A stretch of DNA of 64,000 nucleotides from Pomacea canaliculata (GCF_003073045.1 NC_037602.1:1550001-1614000); one strand, 5' to 3'. Shown: positions 1-13,694, counted from the first letter of the stretch. Notes: generated by a model not told the origin, from the letters alone. A program made the numbers and translations.

Positions 1-3000
1 ATAGTCACATTATAATGACGATCTATATTGGTGGGTGGGTCTTTTGTGTTTCATCTCTTTACCAAAATATAAAAAAGAGAAAAATATGTTTCTAAATGAA
101 CAGTAGGTTCCCTCTTTACGAATATTTATGACAGAACGCTTACGCAATCCATCACTAAGTACATCATAAACTTACAAAAGAAGGATTTGATTTCGACCCT
201 TCTCCCCCACAGGTTTCCACACGACATGGAGGTATTCTCTTTATTCGCTGCCTTTATATATATATATGTATGTATTGTTTGTCCTGGATTGTGTGTTATT
301 CCAGACAATGACCGCTGTCACTGCCCTGGCGTTCGACCAGACCTCACCCGTTAGTCATATCTGGGTAGCTGGGTGGTCCTGGGGATGTCGGTTACCACAA
401 GTGTTCACCATTTCGTTTGCCTTGTGCATGTTTTTGGGTTTCAAATATGTATATTACTTGATATTTTTCATTAAGGAATATTTATACCAGAAACTCAAAT
501 AGATATCTGCACCCGCCTCATATTTTGACATACTTGGGTCCCAGCTGAGGCAAAAGATACAAACAAACAACAAATTCAAACCAAAACAAACAACAAAATT
601 CACACGCTTGTACCTGTAAATGTCACTTTTAAACCTCCCCCCAAATACCAGCAATAAATAGAACGTGCGTGTCCATTCTTTTACACAGGGCCGAGCTGGC
701 AGAAGGTGTGTCCGGCCCCAGCAAACAGGTGTATTGAAATACCTGTAAGTCCATGGTCCCCGTGTCCACTGTGGTGTGGTTGCTTGGCGAGATAACATCG
801 TGAAGCTAGGGCAGCTATACTTACTCAACACCTTCCTCTGTCTTGGCTGTCCTGGCACCTTCCGCGTCCCAGGAAGCTCAGCTTGGGTCAACACATCAAT
901 CCTCACTGGGATGGGTGACAAACGCAGGTGGAAATCTCAGGCCCACCAAACCAGGGCCACCAACATCCAACTGTTCTCCATCAGGGAGGAAGTAACTCTT
1001 GTAGTTTCGATTTCAAGAGACGAACAAAACAAATTTTGCTGCAAGTTTCCAATTTTTACATACCAATACAGTTTACTCCCCAAATCTTGGTGTGTGTGTG
1101 CGCTCCACGTACAAGTGAGCAAAACAGTATTTCAGTTTATACGAAGTAGGTACTCCAGGCTGATTTTTGAATCAACCAGAAAAAGGAAAAGTATAAAGAC
1201 AAATTGATTTTTATTCATCGTGATTTAACGATCTCAAGCTTTTATTTATAACTCAAATAGTTGACAAGTTATGAATTTTTAAATACTTTAATTTTGGTGT
1301 AAATTCATGCTCAAATTGGAGATGAATAAAATCTTATTTTAAAACCTGCCCTAAGTTACCAACAGCTGAGTACTTAAAACTTAGAAATCAGCATCTGGCA
1401 GCTCAACTAACACAACGAACTACTCAATTTTTGTTCAAGAAACTCAAGTACAGTGAAAATATTAGCATGATCACTTTAAAGTTAGGATTTTAAGTAAATG
1501 TCACTACTCTAAACCTGACATTTACCTTGGCCAGCATTCAAAAAAGTTTAAGAAGAGACTTAACTTTGGTTCTAAAAAAGTTACAGAAAGTGGTTTGAGT
1601 ATCAATCAAGGGATTAAGATGGTTGAGTTCTTTTCCACAAATGTACTCATTTTGTTCCACATTACATCAGAATGGCATCAAAATACTCTGTGTAACATTT
1701 TTATATCAAATTAAAGCTTATTATTTCTAATAGAAGTTTCTTTCTATACATAACTTCAACTGGGGCTTCTGACATGTTGAACTACAGGACGGAGGATCAG
1801 AGACACACGTGCCACCCGGGATTTAGATTAAAGCACATCCAAGGCCCACAAGTGCTGAGCAGGACATTAATCACTTCTCCCTCTTGTCCCTGCTGGCCAC
1901 TTCAATTTTTTTGACTCTTCTCTACTTTTTCGAGGCCTTAACAGCGAAGTGACAGGAGTCTCGCTTGTCATCTTCAAGCTTTTTCTCTTGTCGGTGTCAG
2001 ATTATTCTTGCACCTGCTAACTCTTCTCATTACCCTCCAAGTGAAAACAGGTGAATAGAGAAAACCACTCATTAAGAACCTTTAGCCGTCGTTGACGTCA
2101 TCTGAGCCTCGATTAACGAGTGAACCCTCAACCGAGAGAAAAAGGTTCTGCACTTCTGTTAAAATGTCGTGTGCACCCAGACATCTTGCCCACATGCGGT
2201 GTCTTCTACTTGGTTCTACTCTAAAACTTGAAACTAATTGAGACACTTTAAACATTTAAACAAGTCTTCGTCAACTAACACCAGGACCTCGCTGACTGTC
2301 CGTTAATTTGACCTCGGGTCTGCTCTACACGACGCGTTTGGCAGGAGCGGTGTTGTCGACTGTATTACAGAAAGTCCAGCTAAGTAAGACATAGACACCG
2401 GCCTGTATCAAATGGCATGGTCAAAGCTACAAATAATTGTTAGTTTCCATTTCTTCATCTGCATCCATTCACTTTGTTCATGTTTACCACGGTGCTTGCT
2501 GAAGCTTTTGCATGGTTGACTGTCTTTTGTTGACAGCACATTTAGCTCACCTCCACAGGAATAAACGCACTCTACTAGCTGTATTATTATTATTTCTAAT
2601 TACTGATTGAAAGACAACGAGACAGAATTTAAATTTTAAGTGCAATCATTTCGCGAGACCAGCATCAACACATCCCACATAACGGGGTAAGATGGGCAGG
2701 TCATTTCAGTACATCTTTTATTTTCAGCCTCAAATCATGTCAAATAGTTCAAGTATTTATTCTTGTAGAACAATAACAATGATAAGTCCTGTTCATCACT
2801 TGCAGAATGTTAACGAACCATGTATGAAGCAACGGTTCAGTAACGGCTACATTCCAGGGATTTAGCATGAAGAAGGTGCCACTCGTGTAAAGCAGTCTCC
2901 AAGGCAAGGAAAGGGTGTCGAGCAGCGAGCTGACCATTTGCACATCGTTAGCGCCACAACGCTCCAGGCTATTGCAAGCCCATGTGGAGCCCGTGGTTTG

Positions 3001-4919
3001 TGGTCACCAGACCATATAGATACCCCAAAGGTCACATAGACACCTGTACCAGAACAAGCAGGCGTACACGCATACCGCGAAGACACCATTTGAAATGTAA
3101 ATTCATGAAAGAACCTGTCTTCGGTGGTTCCTTCTGTCGGTCGCATTACGAATGCTAGGAACTTGTTAGCATTGAACAGAAATGTCTGGGTGTGAGTGAA
3201 AGAGTGAATATTTAAATGAACCTGTTAACAAATCACAGGTATATTGGATATTTTACGTTGTGGAACATGAATGTTTTGAAATCCAAGAAGGCATTCATAA
3301 TTTTGCTACTGAAATCAACGGTAATTATTTTTTCGATTTATAAGAAATTTCCTCATCATTAGCTTTTTTATTTTTTGAAGAGAGGGTTACGCTCATACAG
3401 CAAGAAGACTTTCAAAGATGGCTACTATAAACTAGTACAATGGCGAAGGATCTGACTACAGGTACGACAGCAAGCAATCAGTTATGTACATGTATTTAGA
3501 TTATGCGATGGCTTCCTACAATACATCATCTTGGACTTGCTGTCACATACAGGTGCTCAGCTTTAAAGGACCACTAAGAGGCTAGTTAGCGCTATAGATA
3601 GCTGGACATTTTAGGTGCGACTTACCCTATTAACAAACATCTTATGTTTTAGGGACGACTAACGCTTGAGAGATATGACCCAAGATATCTCTCTCTCGGT
3701 CAGAAAAAAAACATGCTGACAGACTTTCATATGACCTCATAACGCCGCTGCTGAAAATGCTTAAATATTTTAGTGGCTAAGCAACTGGTGAAGCTGCTAT
3801 CGTCACACAGGTATCACTGCTAGTGAAAGATCAGCTATGGTTTGTGTCCTTAGTGCTGCATGCACGATGCTCGTGGGGTTAACGGTCATTTTACAGGCAA
3901 TCTGCTAGATGCGATTCTCTCTCGTCGAGGTCTCTGAGTGCTGCTGTTTGGTCGGATGCCAGGTAGCGTTAGGAAGAGATCTGAACCCTCTTAGCCACAC
4001 ACACACAAATGTTTGCGACTGTAACCGGTGAGGTGCGAGAAAGTGTACACTACCTCGCTACCTGCGCACAAACGCACTCAACGCTCTGTGGAAGTGCAGG
4101 AGGCCATTTCCGGCATTTCTTGTCCGCTTGCCACTGCCGGGGTCACTGGTCCTTCCATCTCTACGTTTACTGCAAAGTTGGGTTCAATTGGAAAAATCCA
4201 CCATCGGAAACAGCCATTGCCAAGTGAAAACAGCTGACACCGGATGAAAAAGCCACGATCTGCGCTGGTCACTCTTGACACAAGCAAGTCCAATCTCGCG
4301 AGACTAGACACAAACTGCAGCACAAAACACTGGTCGATGGGTGATCACGCAGGATATGCCGAAAATTAACCAAATGAGCAAACGCACTCCTGAATGAAGA
4401 GAGCGACACGTGCAGCTGGTACATGACTGAGTTTGTCTGACAGATGTGACTTCGTAGTTATAACTACCCTCAGTCTGCACTCGTTTTGAATGCATCTGCA
4501 GTTTGCTGCTGTACATCAAAAAGGAAGTTAATACTCATAGCTTCCTCTGTAGACCTGAGTGCAGTTACAGTTCACAACTACTATAAATCTGTGCTTACGG
4601 TTCACTACTATAATAAAGGACATTTCTGTCACAAAACAAAAAGTCAAATCATTCCCATGTTATGTAGTTAATTGTCCTATTATGAACTAATTGTGGCACT
4701 GAACTTATTTTTCACGCTAATTTTAGCAGTGATTAAAATCAGCATATCCCTGTTAGGTTGCAGACAAGGAATAAATCAGCACAATAATCATAAAATCCCT
4801 TCCTCCTCCATTTCCACAAGAACAGCTGATCTCAGTTGATTTGGCAAACCAATTCTCTTGCATAAGCAATATAAAGAGGAGTGAAGAACTTGGACCAAAA
4901 TGAAGTGCTACAGCAGCCA
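1..4919. other. No assignable gene; left flank and ADAL downstream region
   Basis: This stretch is AT-rich, with short open frames only. Apart from one exon-like segment at 689-744, I see nothing with protein-family character. The ADAL 3' UTR must begin at 4919 and run leftwards. The nearest minus-strand AATAAA I noticed (TTTATT on the plus strand) is more than 1.5 kb away, near 3368, so the transcript end is not located. Confidence 0.5.
689..744 (+). other. Exon-like segment with good splice sites, unassigned
   Basis: A pyrimidine-rich tract ending in ttttacacag precedes position 689, and a consensus donor GTAAGT starts at 745. The 56 nt between are open in one frame: two leading bases, then 18 codons rich in Cys, Pro and Trp (PSWQKVCPAPANRCIEIP). 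No neighbouring exon could be joined to it, so the gene, if any, is unknown. It could equally be chance splice sites. Confidence 0.2.
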
Positions 4920-7900
4920 TCATGGACACGCTAACTGCCACTTGTTGTGGAGCAAGGTCTTGATGGTGTCGGGGGCAAAGATGTGATCAATGGAGCCCAG
5001 AGTCAGTTGCCACAAGTCTTGTTTGGAAAAACTAAATGTTCTTGCTGCATGAATGTACTCCCCTGACAACGACGTTTTGTACACACCTTTACCATCGGTC
5101 TGTGGAAAAATAACAGAATGTACATTTCAATAAGCCATGTATGACAAACATGAATTACTAAAAATCAGAAAAGGTTGTCTGCTATGTATCCTTATGTTGA
5201 AATTAATCTTAAATTAGCTCTTAATCTTTTTGAGAAAGCCCAGATTATATCCGAAATTTCAACAGCTTTTCGCCGCTCAGTTTCCATAAAAATAAAATAA
5301 AAGCATCTTTGTTTAGCCTCTTAAATGAACATCATTCTCTCAAAGCAGAACAAATGAGGTTCAGCATTATCATTTTCTGAAAGGGTACTTTTAGACTTTG
5401 GAGTCCTTTATACAATAGTTATAAATGTCCAACTACAGGAAGCAAAGTGTGGTGGCCTGGTGGGTATCAGTAATACAAACTTTAAAAGCAAATCATTCAC
5501 ATAACACTACACTGAGCACTCACGCATAAAATGACAGGATGCCTCTTCCTAAACCAGAAGTCAAAATGGTGTTCACTGTACTTAGACACAGTATTTGTCT
5601 TAAGGTTGGATGTCATGCAGGCTTCTGTAGCCAAGACAAAAGATTCAATAACCAAAACAATATTTTAAGTGTCATTTCATCAAATTTCTGTCTTTTCTAA
5701 TAAGAAACGTTTATTAATTTTTCTTCCATCTCTCAATCACTCATGAGAATAACAGCATTTGTTCCCATCATCTTAAGGATAGAATACTAAAATGAAGCTC
5801 CCATTTAGTTCAAACAAAAAAACAACAAAAAACAACTGATCATTACCTATTGGTATCCGTTTTGAGATGACTGTATCTTCTATCTCTTCATACCCTTGCC
5901 CAGGATCATAGCGATGGAGAAATGTGCCATGGCCAATGCGATCAGGTGGCGATTGCCTCAAAACTGCCAAAGTTTCCTCATACATTGCCAGCTAAAGTTT
6001 TAAAAAAAAAAAACCAAGTTTTGAAGCACATTCATTCTGACAAAAATGTTTACTTAAGAGGTACTAGCTCGCATCATTGTGTGTGTTTGTGAAAGGGGTA
6101 TGCTTATCAGCAGAAAAGGAAATGAGAGTCAACTGAAAACCTAACAAATGCAACATTAATTTAATTAATAGAGTTTTCAGATATTCCACAACAAACATGC
6201 TGTCATAAGTATCGTAATGTCAGGAAGAAAAAAAAGCATCTTAGCAATTTGTAATTCACAATATTTGCTCATGAAAAATGATGCTCAATAAATTCCACTA
6301 AAAAAATTCTGCTAAGAAAACTGACCTCTGCCAAGTGACATGATATTTTCAGGCCCTTTTCTTTTGCTGATTTGAAGACTGGGATGAAATCTGCTGCATT
6401 ACCAATCTGTAAAGTAAATTGCTAGAGGTTGAAGCAAAAGAGCAGCCAGGTAAAAAACCTCTCATACCTATAATTTATCAATAACAATGAGCACATTAAC
6501 TAGTTGAGAAACATATCCACATCAAAAACAGAAGTATGCATATTGTGCTACTACAATGACAATGGCCACTCCTACATCAATCTTGCATTTAAAAGTATAA
6601 ATAAGTAGCCTGAAATACACTATCCTCCTATAGCAAAAGCTGACATTACTACCTTCAAAATTGTACTTACATAGGAGAAAGACTTCAAGATTATATTTTT
6701 GCCTCTTTTACATCCTAGAATTATGACTAATGGTGAGAAATTTTAAGACATAAAAATATGAGGAAAAAAAAAGTAAACAACACAAAAAAAAATCAATATT
6801 TTTGCAGTCTTGACATCTGGCATTGCTTTGTGCAATAGAAACAAAGGGATACTCTGCTTTGCTGAATAAATAGAAATAGATGAGAAACTACAGTTGTTCC
6901 CTAACCACCATGATGTTTATGTAACTGATAGCAATAACAATGATGATGATGATAATGATAAACAAAATTAGTTTCAAAATATAAATTAACAGTGAAAAAA
7001 ATATCATTACTAACACCTGGATGTCCACTGAAATCGAGGCCAACCACAACACCTGTCTCCTTATAGAACTTTTCTGCAAGATCAACTGTTAACTGTGCAA
7101 TTTCTACACTGTTTCGTCGATCTATAGACAGTAGGATATAGACCATGATGTCCACATTTTCTAAGTGGCAGTCATGTACAGCTCTCAGCATTGTGCGTAC
7201 ATACAGGTCTCTTGTCATTCCTGTGCTGGGAATATCTTTAGGTGTTGACCGCAGTTCAAGATACTTGACGTTGTCTTCAGCAAACTCGTGAATCACATCA
7301 TAGGTAAGCTAGGAAAAAAATCATTTGACATGAAAAATCTAAAAAATAAATTTGCATATTCAAAATAGCCTTAGAAACAGCTCTCAAAAATGCATGTTAG
7401 GCAATAATGTCATTGTAATCAACGTCCCCTTTTGATTTTGAAAAGGCAACTGCAATTGCAGGTATATTTTAAGCAGTCTCAACCATGCCAGTAACATTTC
7501 TGATATTTCAGTAATAGGATAAGGTCCTAAATAAAGACAAAGTGTTTAAGAAAGTTATCTACCAGAGCAGGAAATTATAACACTAGGATAGCAACTATTC
7601 TGATAACTTACACATCAAACCCCTTCACACACACCCACACATAGATGCATGTGTTTGTGCATGCAAGCACACACACACACACAAAACAAGGAAACAAAAT
7701 TGAACTGTAATATATCTATCATATTTGACCTTGTAAACTGCTTCTTCATCATTGACAACCTGGTGAATACATTTAAAGATGTTAAAGGAACTGGAAAAAA
7801 AAATGCAAAATACTTTATGAAAAGCATTATAAAGTGCAGCTTATAACATTACATATAAGACTGCAAGCTTGTAAGTAGACAAATTATATAACATGACAAT

Positions 7901-9129
7901 ATCTAGTAGCACAACATGATTGTTACAGATAGAAGATTTTAACTGATGTTGCAAACAGAAATGAGCCACCTTAATATTTTATACAGTAGCTTACAAAACA
8001 TTTCAAAGCTTCAAACATTGTAAAATGACTGAGCGACTGAAGAAACTATTACATATCTGCATTAAAAGTTGATACAGGCTGTATGCCACTTTACATTAAG
8101 CTCAGTTTACCTTACAAAAGTGATACAATATCTAACATGCATGCAAACATCTGCTTTCTCACACACAGACTGATCTTACACTGATTGACGGCACACACAC
8201 ACACAGAGGCAGTAGCTCTAAGAAGAACGAAAGGGGAAAAAACCCATGTACTAAATTATTCCTTTACCATCCTTTTAAATAAAATTTTTCAATAGATTTT
8301 CGATTCTTAGTATCACTGAATGATGAATGATAAGTGACAGGCTTCTGCAAAACTGGCTGCTCATAAGTAGCCAAAAATTTACTGATGTGAAATTCAAGTG
8401 AAAGTTTCAAGCAGAAATGACTACATTCAAATATACTTTGAATATATCTGGAATATATGTGAAAAATCTCCCCACCCCACCCCCCTATTTCTTTGATTTC
8501 ATCAAAAAATTTTATGCAGCTGATTTAATTTTAATTATTGGAAATAACCAATGACCAATCAGTTAGCATGATTGGCAAACTCACTCATCCATCTCTTTAA
8601 AATCATCAAGGCTCATTTGCCACTGAAGACATTCACTGTTGTGTACTGCCTTCCTTGCCACAAGAGCCTGCAGTGTTTGCTGGCTGAAACTGGTGTTGAG
8701 ATGAGCATGGAGTTCCTATAGAGACAGCATTTAGAACTACAGTTACCCGGCAGTGCTACTATCATGTCATGGTGGGACGATCGGCAAGAAAGTAGTTAAC
8801 ATACAGAGACTTACACAAATACGCTGTTTAATGATTCATAATTACATGGGGAATGCAAAACAGAAACACACAATCTGAAAATAAATGCCATATTAATGAT
8901 TGCAAGTAATGATTTACGTTGTTTTACGTATAAGCTTTTGAATACTGTATGAGAGACTTTGCAGTCACAATAACAAGTGATTATTTTGTCAAGAACTCGC
9001 ACATAGGAGAAGAAAATTGCTACGGTGTCAGAAACACCGTCCATCTAGCGCCATTGACACTCTGATCTAGCGAACACTCACGATTTTAGGCATATCATAG
9101 CAGAATTGTTCAATGTCTGGATCAGTCAT
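4920..9129 (-). CDS. ADAL: Adenosine deaminase-like protein (N6-methyl-AMP deaminase), 8 exons, complete
   Basis: Exons in transcript order: 9129-9082, 8715-8585, 7790-7730, 7308-7015, 6406-6326, 5991-5847, 5624-5524, 5099-4920 (TGA at 4922-4920). They total 1041 nt, giving 346 aa; human ADAL is about 355. All junctions are GT-AG and in phase. The metal-binding HxH is in ELHAHLN (H19, H21). Further ADA-family landmarks are KYLELRSTPK (exon 4), SCHLAE (H202, E205), DRIGHGTF (H226), TSN (258-260) and a final TDG (288-290). ADAL/MAPDA enzymes are cytosolic zinc hydrolases that deaminate N6-methyl-AMP to IMP, clearing modified nucleotides from RNA turnover. TDG is odd, because the family normally has TDD there. 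The exon 3 donor (GTCAAA) and exon 4 donor (GTTAGT) are weak but are the ones that keep the reading frame and family alignment. The start is the first ATG before FCYDMPKIELHAHLN. Motifs and frame are seen; function is by family. Confidence 0.96.
7615..7682. repeat. CA-rich microsatellite in ADAL intron 3
   Basis: A (CA)n tract interrupted by ATG/CATG segments, about 50 bp downstream of ADAL exon 3 in transcript sense (minus strand). The minus-strand open frame across it is low complexity and not coding. Confidence 0.7.
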
Positions 9130-9870
9130 ATTTAAGCTGATTATTATTACTAATCAAAGAGGTTTTTATCAGTAAGCAGGACTGTGGCGAAATGAATCTC
9201 TTCTCTAAAAGATCAAAGCACAACGGGAAATAACTCAGAAAGAAACACAAAGTGACGGACAGAATTGTCTACCTTTAGGAACTGCACATAACGAACGATC
9301 ATAGACACGTGAGTGCTGAAAGTGTAAAAGGTTGTTCTTTTCATTGGTATATTTTATTTTGAAGGCTGCAAGGCACTTATTTTTTTTAATAAACCCCATT
9401 TACCCATCAAAAATCTACTTACAAATCGGTTACTTTAGAATCGGTTTGTATCTTATTATAGTTTTAGTTTAACGTCCAGAGAAAGTATTACTTTTTTCGT
9501 TCATCTCATCCCAGCAATCAATATTTTCTGACTGAGGTTTACAGTTTGTTATTAGATTGATCTCGTACGTCTGGATTCGATCGCCAGGCAGTTCCGCTCA
9601 CGTACGCATTGCATCCCCTCGTAGCCCCTTGCCTCGACCAATCAGAACGTAGTTTGACCTCATACTCTTCGTTTGATTGGCCAAGACGAATTCCGCCGCG
9701 CGAGGGAAGGCGTGCATGCAGCGGGGTCAAAGTTCCCTGGGATGTGAAAATGCTGCTGGAAAAAACAAAATGCGCTCACACGTTCTCACACTCGCCTCAG
9801 ACCTCACGTGCGCCGCCAGACAAAGGAGCGTGAACAGGTTAGTGCACTGCCCTTCGACCTTTGATAACTT
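9130..9870. promoter_or_regulatory. Probable ADAL 5' flank / promoter region
   Basis: The sequence immediately upstream of the ADAL start codon. From about 9540 to 9850 it becomes CpG-richer than the ADAL gene body (clusters near 9690-9715 and 9805-9830), consistent with a CpG-type promoter. No TATA box was recognised. The transcription start is not determined. Confidence 0.35.
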
Positions 9871-12530
9871 GTAAACATTATTGGTAAACAGACTAATTGT
9901 GGTTGTTTGGAAGGCAGAACATGATTTTAGTAGCTCTGTTCATAGAGGGGTAAGGAAAGTGAGCAGTTCAATAAATGCTGTTTCTATGGGCAACACGAAC
10001 GCCTCTGACCATACCTCAAGCTGCCCTTTACCAGCTGAACCCACAGAAGCGCAGCAGACTGGTGTCAGAGATGTCGACTCTGTAGTTGGCCGCCGCAGCA
10101 GCGAGAATCAAAGTAGGAAATGTTTTCCACCAGGAGTCCTTTGTTGTTTGCATCTCTGTGTCAGGGCCAGAGGATGCACGACAAATACAAGCGTGTAGTG
10201 CTTGTGTGTGGCTAATGTTCACTTTAGAGCTGAGTGGAAACAGTCGTGTGTGTTCACATAGACTGGAACCGACAATTACATGCCTTCTGACAGTTGCTGG
10301 GTAGAGGCCGGGCTGTGCGGTGAGAAAATGAATGATAATAAACCGTGAAACGACCAGCACGCGCAGAATGTTCCCACCTTCTGATATCGGGTGCGTGTAC
10401 GGGTAGTGGTACAGGCTGCATGTGCTAAAGCTCTCTCTCTCTCTGTGTATATGAGGCCGTGCATATATGTGTGGGTGTGTTGAGAGTGAGAGAGAATAGT
10501 ACCTCAGCTTTATTGTCATTGCCATCACTGGGGCTTCATGTTACATTACGACAATATTTAATTGTCCTGAAAATTTAGTCAATTTAAACTTGCATGTATC
10601 TTTAGACTATGTGTGACTAAACTGGTTTTTATTATTTATTTTTTTTTATCCTGAAGTGTATCACTGTAAAGTTATTAGAATACTGTATCTTCTTTATTAG
10701 AATACTGTATCTTCTCATTGCAGATTCATTGTGTTTAAAAGTTTGACCATTAAATGTGCTCAGACTCCAGTGGCCAGTATACCAACGACCACCATTTTCT
10801 TAAGCTTACATTCCCCAAACATGATACTAGGGGCGGCCAGGTACAGAGAACAGTTTTAGACAAACTTTTTGGTCTACAGGCAGTCTATATTTTTGCTCTT
10901 CACCAGAACTTTTCTTCTTCTCGACAATTTATTTTGAGAATCCGAGGCGCTCTTCCGATGTATATTACGAAGATGTCTCAGCAAAGCGCGGTATATTTCT
11001 TTCTTTCTCCCCCACACTCGTTTTTTTTCGCAGCTTGTCTGTAGTTCATGGTTTTTTTCCTGCGGTAAAATGTGACACAGAGAAAGTTTCACTTGTAACG
11101 TGCATGGTGGCGAGACCAGACAAGTTTCTGTTTGTTGAGGACTAGCCCTTCATGACCCATTGTCTTAGACAGCTATTCTTGCGAGTACATGGATGTCAGT
11201 TCTTTCTGCCGTTTCTCCGGAATGGACTTCAAGGTAAAGACGCTTTCCTGTCCTCCCTCAATCAGCGGATGTAGCGACAAGACTTTCAGTGGTAACAAAG
11301 CCAAGGTTTCAAATAATGGAAGAGATGGAGAAGTGATTATGGATTTACATAAACGAAAAACTTCCGACAGTAAACCCACCTTTTACTGATGCCGCAGTAT
11401 AACAACTATTTATGACCAACACAAAGTAGTTAGTTGTTGATGGCTGCAGGAACTAATTAAACTACATCTACATGATGTCTTATGGGAAAAAGTGTTTGGT
11501 ACTCGATCTCAACCAGCTTCCTGAACGAACTGTGGTCAAGTGACAAAAATATAATTGTCTGGAGAACAGAGAATGCTCTACCATGATGAAACATAAGAAA
11601 ACTGAAACTGCATAAATGCTGTAGATTCTGTTTTATGAATCGTTGTGTTTATAAATATAATAGTTTAAGTAGAACACAGCTTTACTTTGTTTCCAAGCAG
11701 ACTGCAAGCAGAAATATTTTCAACAGTTTATTTTTGAAGCTGTTTGCAGTGTCGCACTTCATGAAACTCGATATCTCTTAATTCCTTAATGATGGAGGTC
11801 GTGAAATGGTGACATTTACTTAGTGAGAACGGATTTGTGGAGAAAGAAAAACAAATTAATTGAAGTGTTACAAATTCTTGTGTATCTACTGCGCTTAGGT
11901 GAAGAAGACAAGAAAGTGCCAAAAATAACGAAAACATGGAAATGCCAAAGCAAAACTGAAAAAATAAGTCGAAATTTGTATTTGCCAGGCCATCTCATCC
12001 CATTTTGACACGTGGCAGAGGCAAGAGAGAGGTTTGTACTGTTACTGAGTGAATGACAGGTCGGAGACTAGAGGAAGGGTAGGTCCCATTGATGTACCCC
12101 GGGTACATGCTTGTCCTTTCTACTCAAGCACTCTCAGCCCAGTCTCCCCGGTGCAAGAGGCTGGAGCTGATGTTTCACTTTATTTACAGCCACGACTGAT
12201 GTCAGATGTAAACACTGAGTGAATCTCATCCTCTCAATGACCTCAGACAGTAGTCGTCTTTAGGCTGTATTCATCTCTTCTGGCGGTCAGTCTCTCGAAC
12301 AGCGGCGAAGGTATAAAAAAGACTGTTCTAGTCGACGGATATCTTTTGATGAAAACAAACATCGGCATCAGGTAGAGTGATGATAAGGGTTGATAGAGTA
12401 AGTAAAGTATCCGATAATCAGTGTATTGTCAAACTACTGAATGTAATCATGATTTGGTTAAAAAGTGATGTTTCCTTTCCTAATTGGATGAATAAGGAAG
12501 CCATAAGCCTGCCTATAAGGATGCGATGTG

Positions 12531-12636
12531 TCGTTGTTGTTGTTGTTGTTGTTGTTGTTGTTGGTGGTGGTGGTGTTGTTGTTGCTGTTGTTGTTGTTGT
12601 TATTATTATTATTAGTAGTAGTAGTAGTAGTTTTTG
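12531..12636. repeat. Compound trinucleotide microsatellite
   Basis: A run of GTT units passes into GGT, back to GTT/GCT, then TTA and finally TAG/GTA units. This stepwise change of unit is typical of slippage plus point mutation. The polyvaline, polyserine and polyasparagine frames across it are artefacts. Confidence 0.9.
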
Positions 12637-13170
12637 AACGCTTTTGCACGGCTGAAATATTTACAGCCCCTTTAATATACTGCGATCAAGGCTCATAAGG
12701 TGCAGCAAGGGAGGTAGGGTGTGATGCGGGTGGTAGGGTGAGATGCGGGTGGCGGGGCGTGAAGAGTGCAAATCGCACGATTGCCTGGCACACATTGACA
12801 TGACGTCACGATGGCGCGTGCAGCTCAAGCGATAACGGCCAAGTTCATGAGCTGGTCGTCGAGCGAGAAATTTGTCAGCTCCATTGGTCCCCGTCTATCC
12901 CTCCTGGCCCCAGGCTGGTGTCCTCTACAGGCCTTGTCCACGGAGCACTGGATGCTGGCAGCACTAGGCGCTTGTGTCATTATGGAGAAGGTGGACTTGG
13001 GGGTGGGAGCAGGGGGGAGGGCGAAGGCACGCGCAGAGGGGAATCTGTGAACGTGCAGTGGAACAGGTCGAATCTGATCAGATTTTCTTGAGATTTGCGA
13101 GGAGCAGCTTTGTTATTTCGACAGCAGAGCGTGACTTGCATCACTCGCGGCGCAAGACGACGCAGCTGTG

Positions 13171-13282
13171 TGCAAAGATGGAGTCTGCTGCAGCTGCGTG
13201 CAAAGATGGAGTCTGCTGCAGCTGCGTGCAAAGATGGAGTCTGCTGCAGCTGTGTGCAAAGACTTGATTACGCTGCGGCTTC
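13171..13282. repeat. 28-bp tandem repeat (three copies plus a diverged fourth)
   Basis: Copies at 13171-13198, 13199-13226 and 13227-13254 are nearly identical (TGCAAAGATGGAGTCTGCTG followed by CAGCTGCG). A diverged fourth starts at 13255. Each carries a CAGCTG E-box within CTGCAGCTG. Confidence 0.9.
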
Positions 13283-13694
13283 ATGCAAAGACCGAATAAA
13301 CTTCAGCTGAAATATTGAGATTCCCTCCCGTGAGCCATGACTTTAGCTGACACAGTCTGCATCCGGGCACTAGGTGGGAACTATTCTTTCATCCCCACCC
13401 TGTGTACACCCTGATCACAGAGGCGCCACGCTTTGAAGACACCAGGGGGAGGCTCTGACGAGAAGAACGAGCTTTGTGTTGATGGCGTGGAGAAGGTTGT
13501 AAGCAGATGAGCCTGAAGAGATGAGGTTTTACGGTTTTTGATATTTGACAGCTGTGTGATTTTAAGGATATGAGATTTTATAGATATGTGATTTTACCGT
13601 TTTCAATCAATCGCGAGAGATACCGTGCTGAGGACCGCTTTTTATGTTTGGTGATTAGTTTTTAAATTGACCATCGTGACAAATATTCTCCAAG

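Noticed and set aside
454..921. 155-codon minus-strand frame, with a GTAAGT after VRIDVLTQAELPGTRKV
   Set aside because: The donor-like site at about 825 is good, but no convincing acceptor or adjoining exon was found, and the frame after it is intronic-looking. It is not supported as a gene.
12377..12649. Polyvaline/polyserine and polyasparagine frames
   Set aside because: Translation of the GTT/GGT/TTA/TAG microsatellite.
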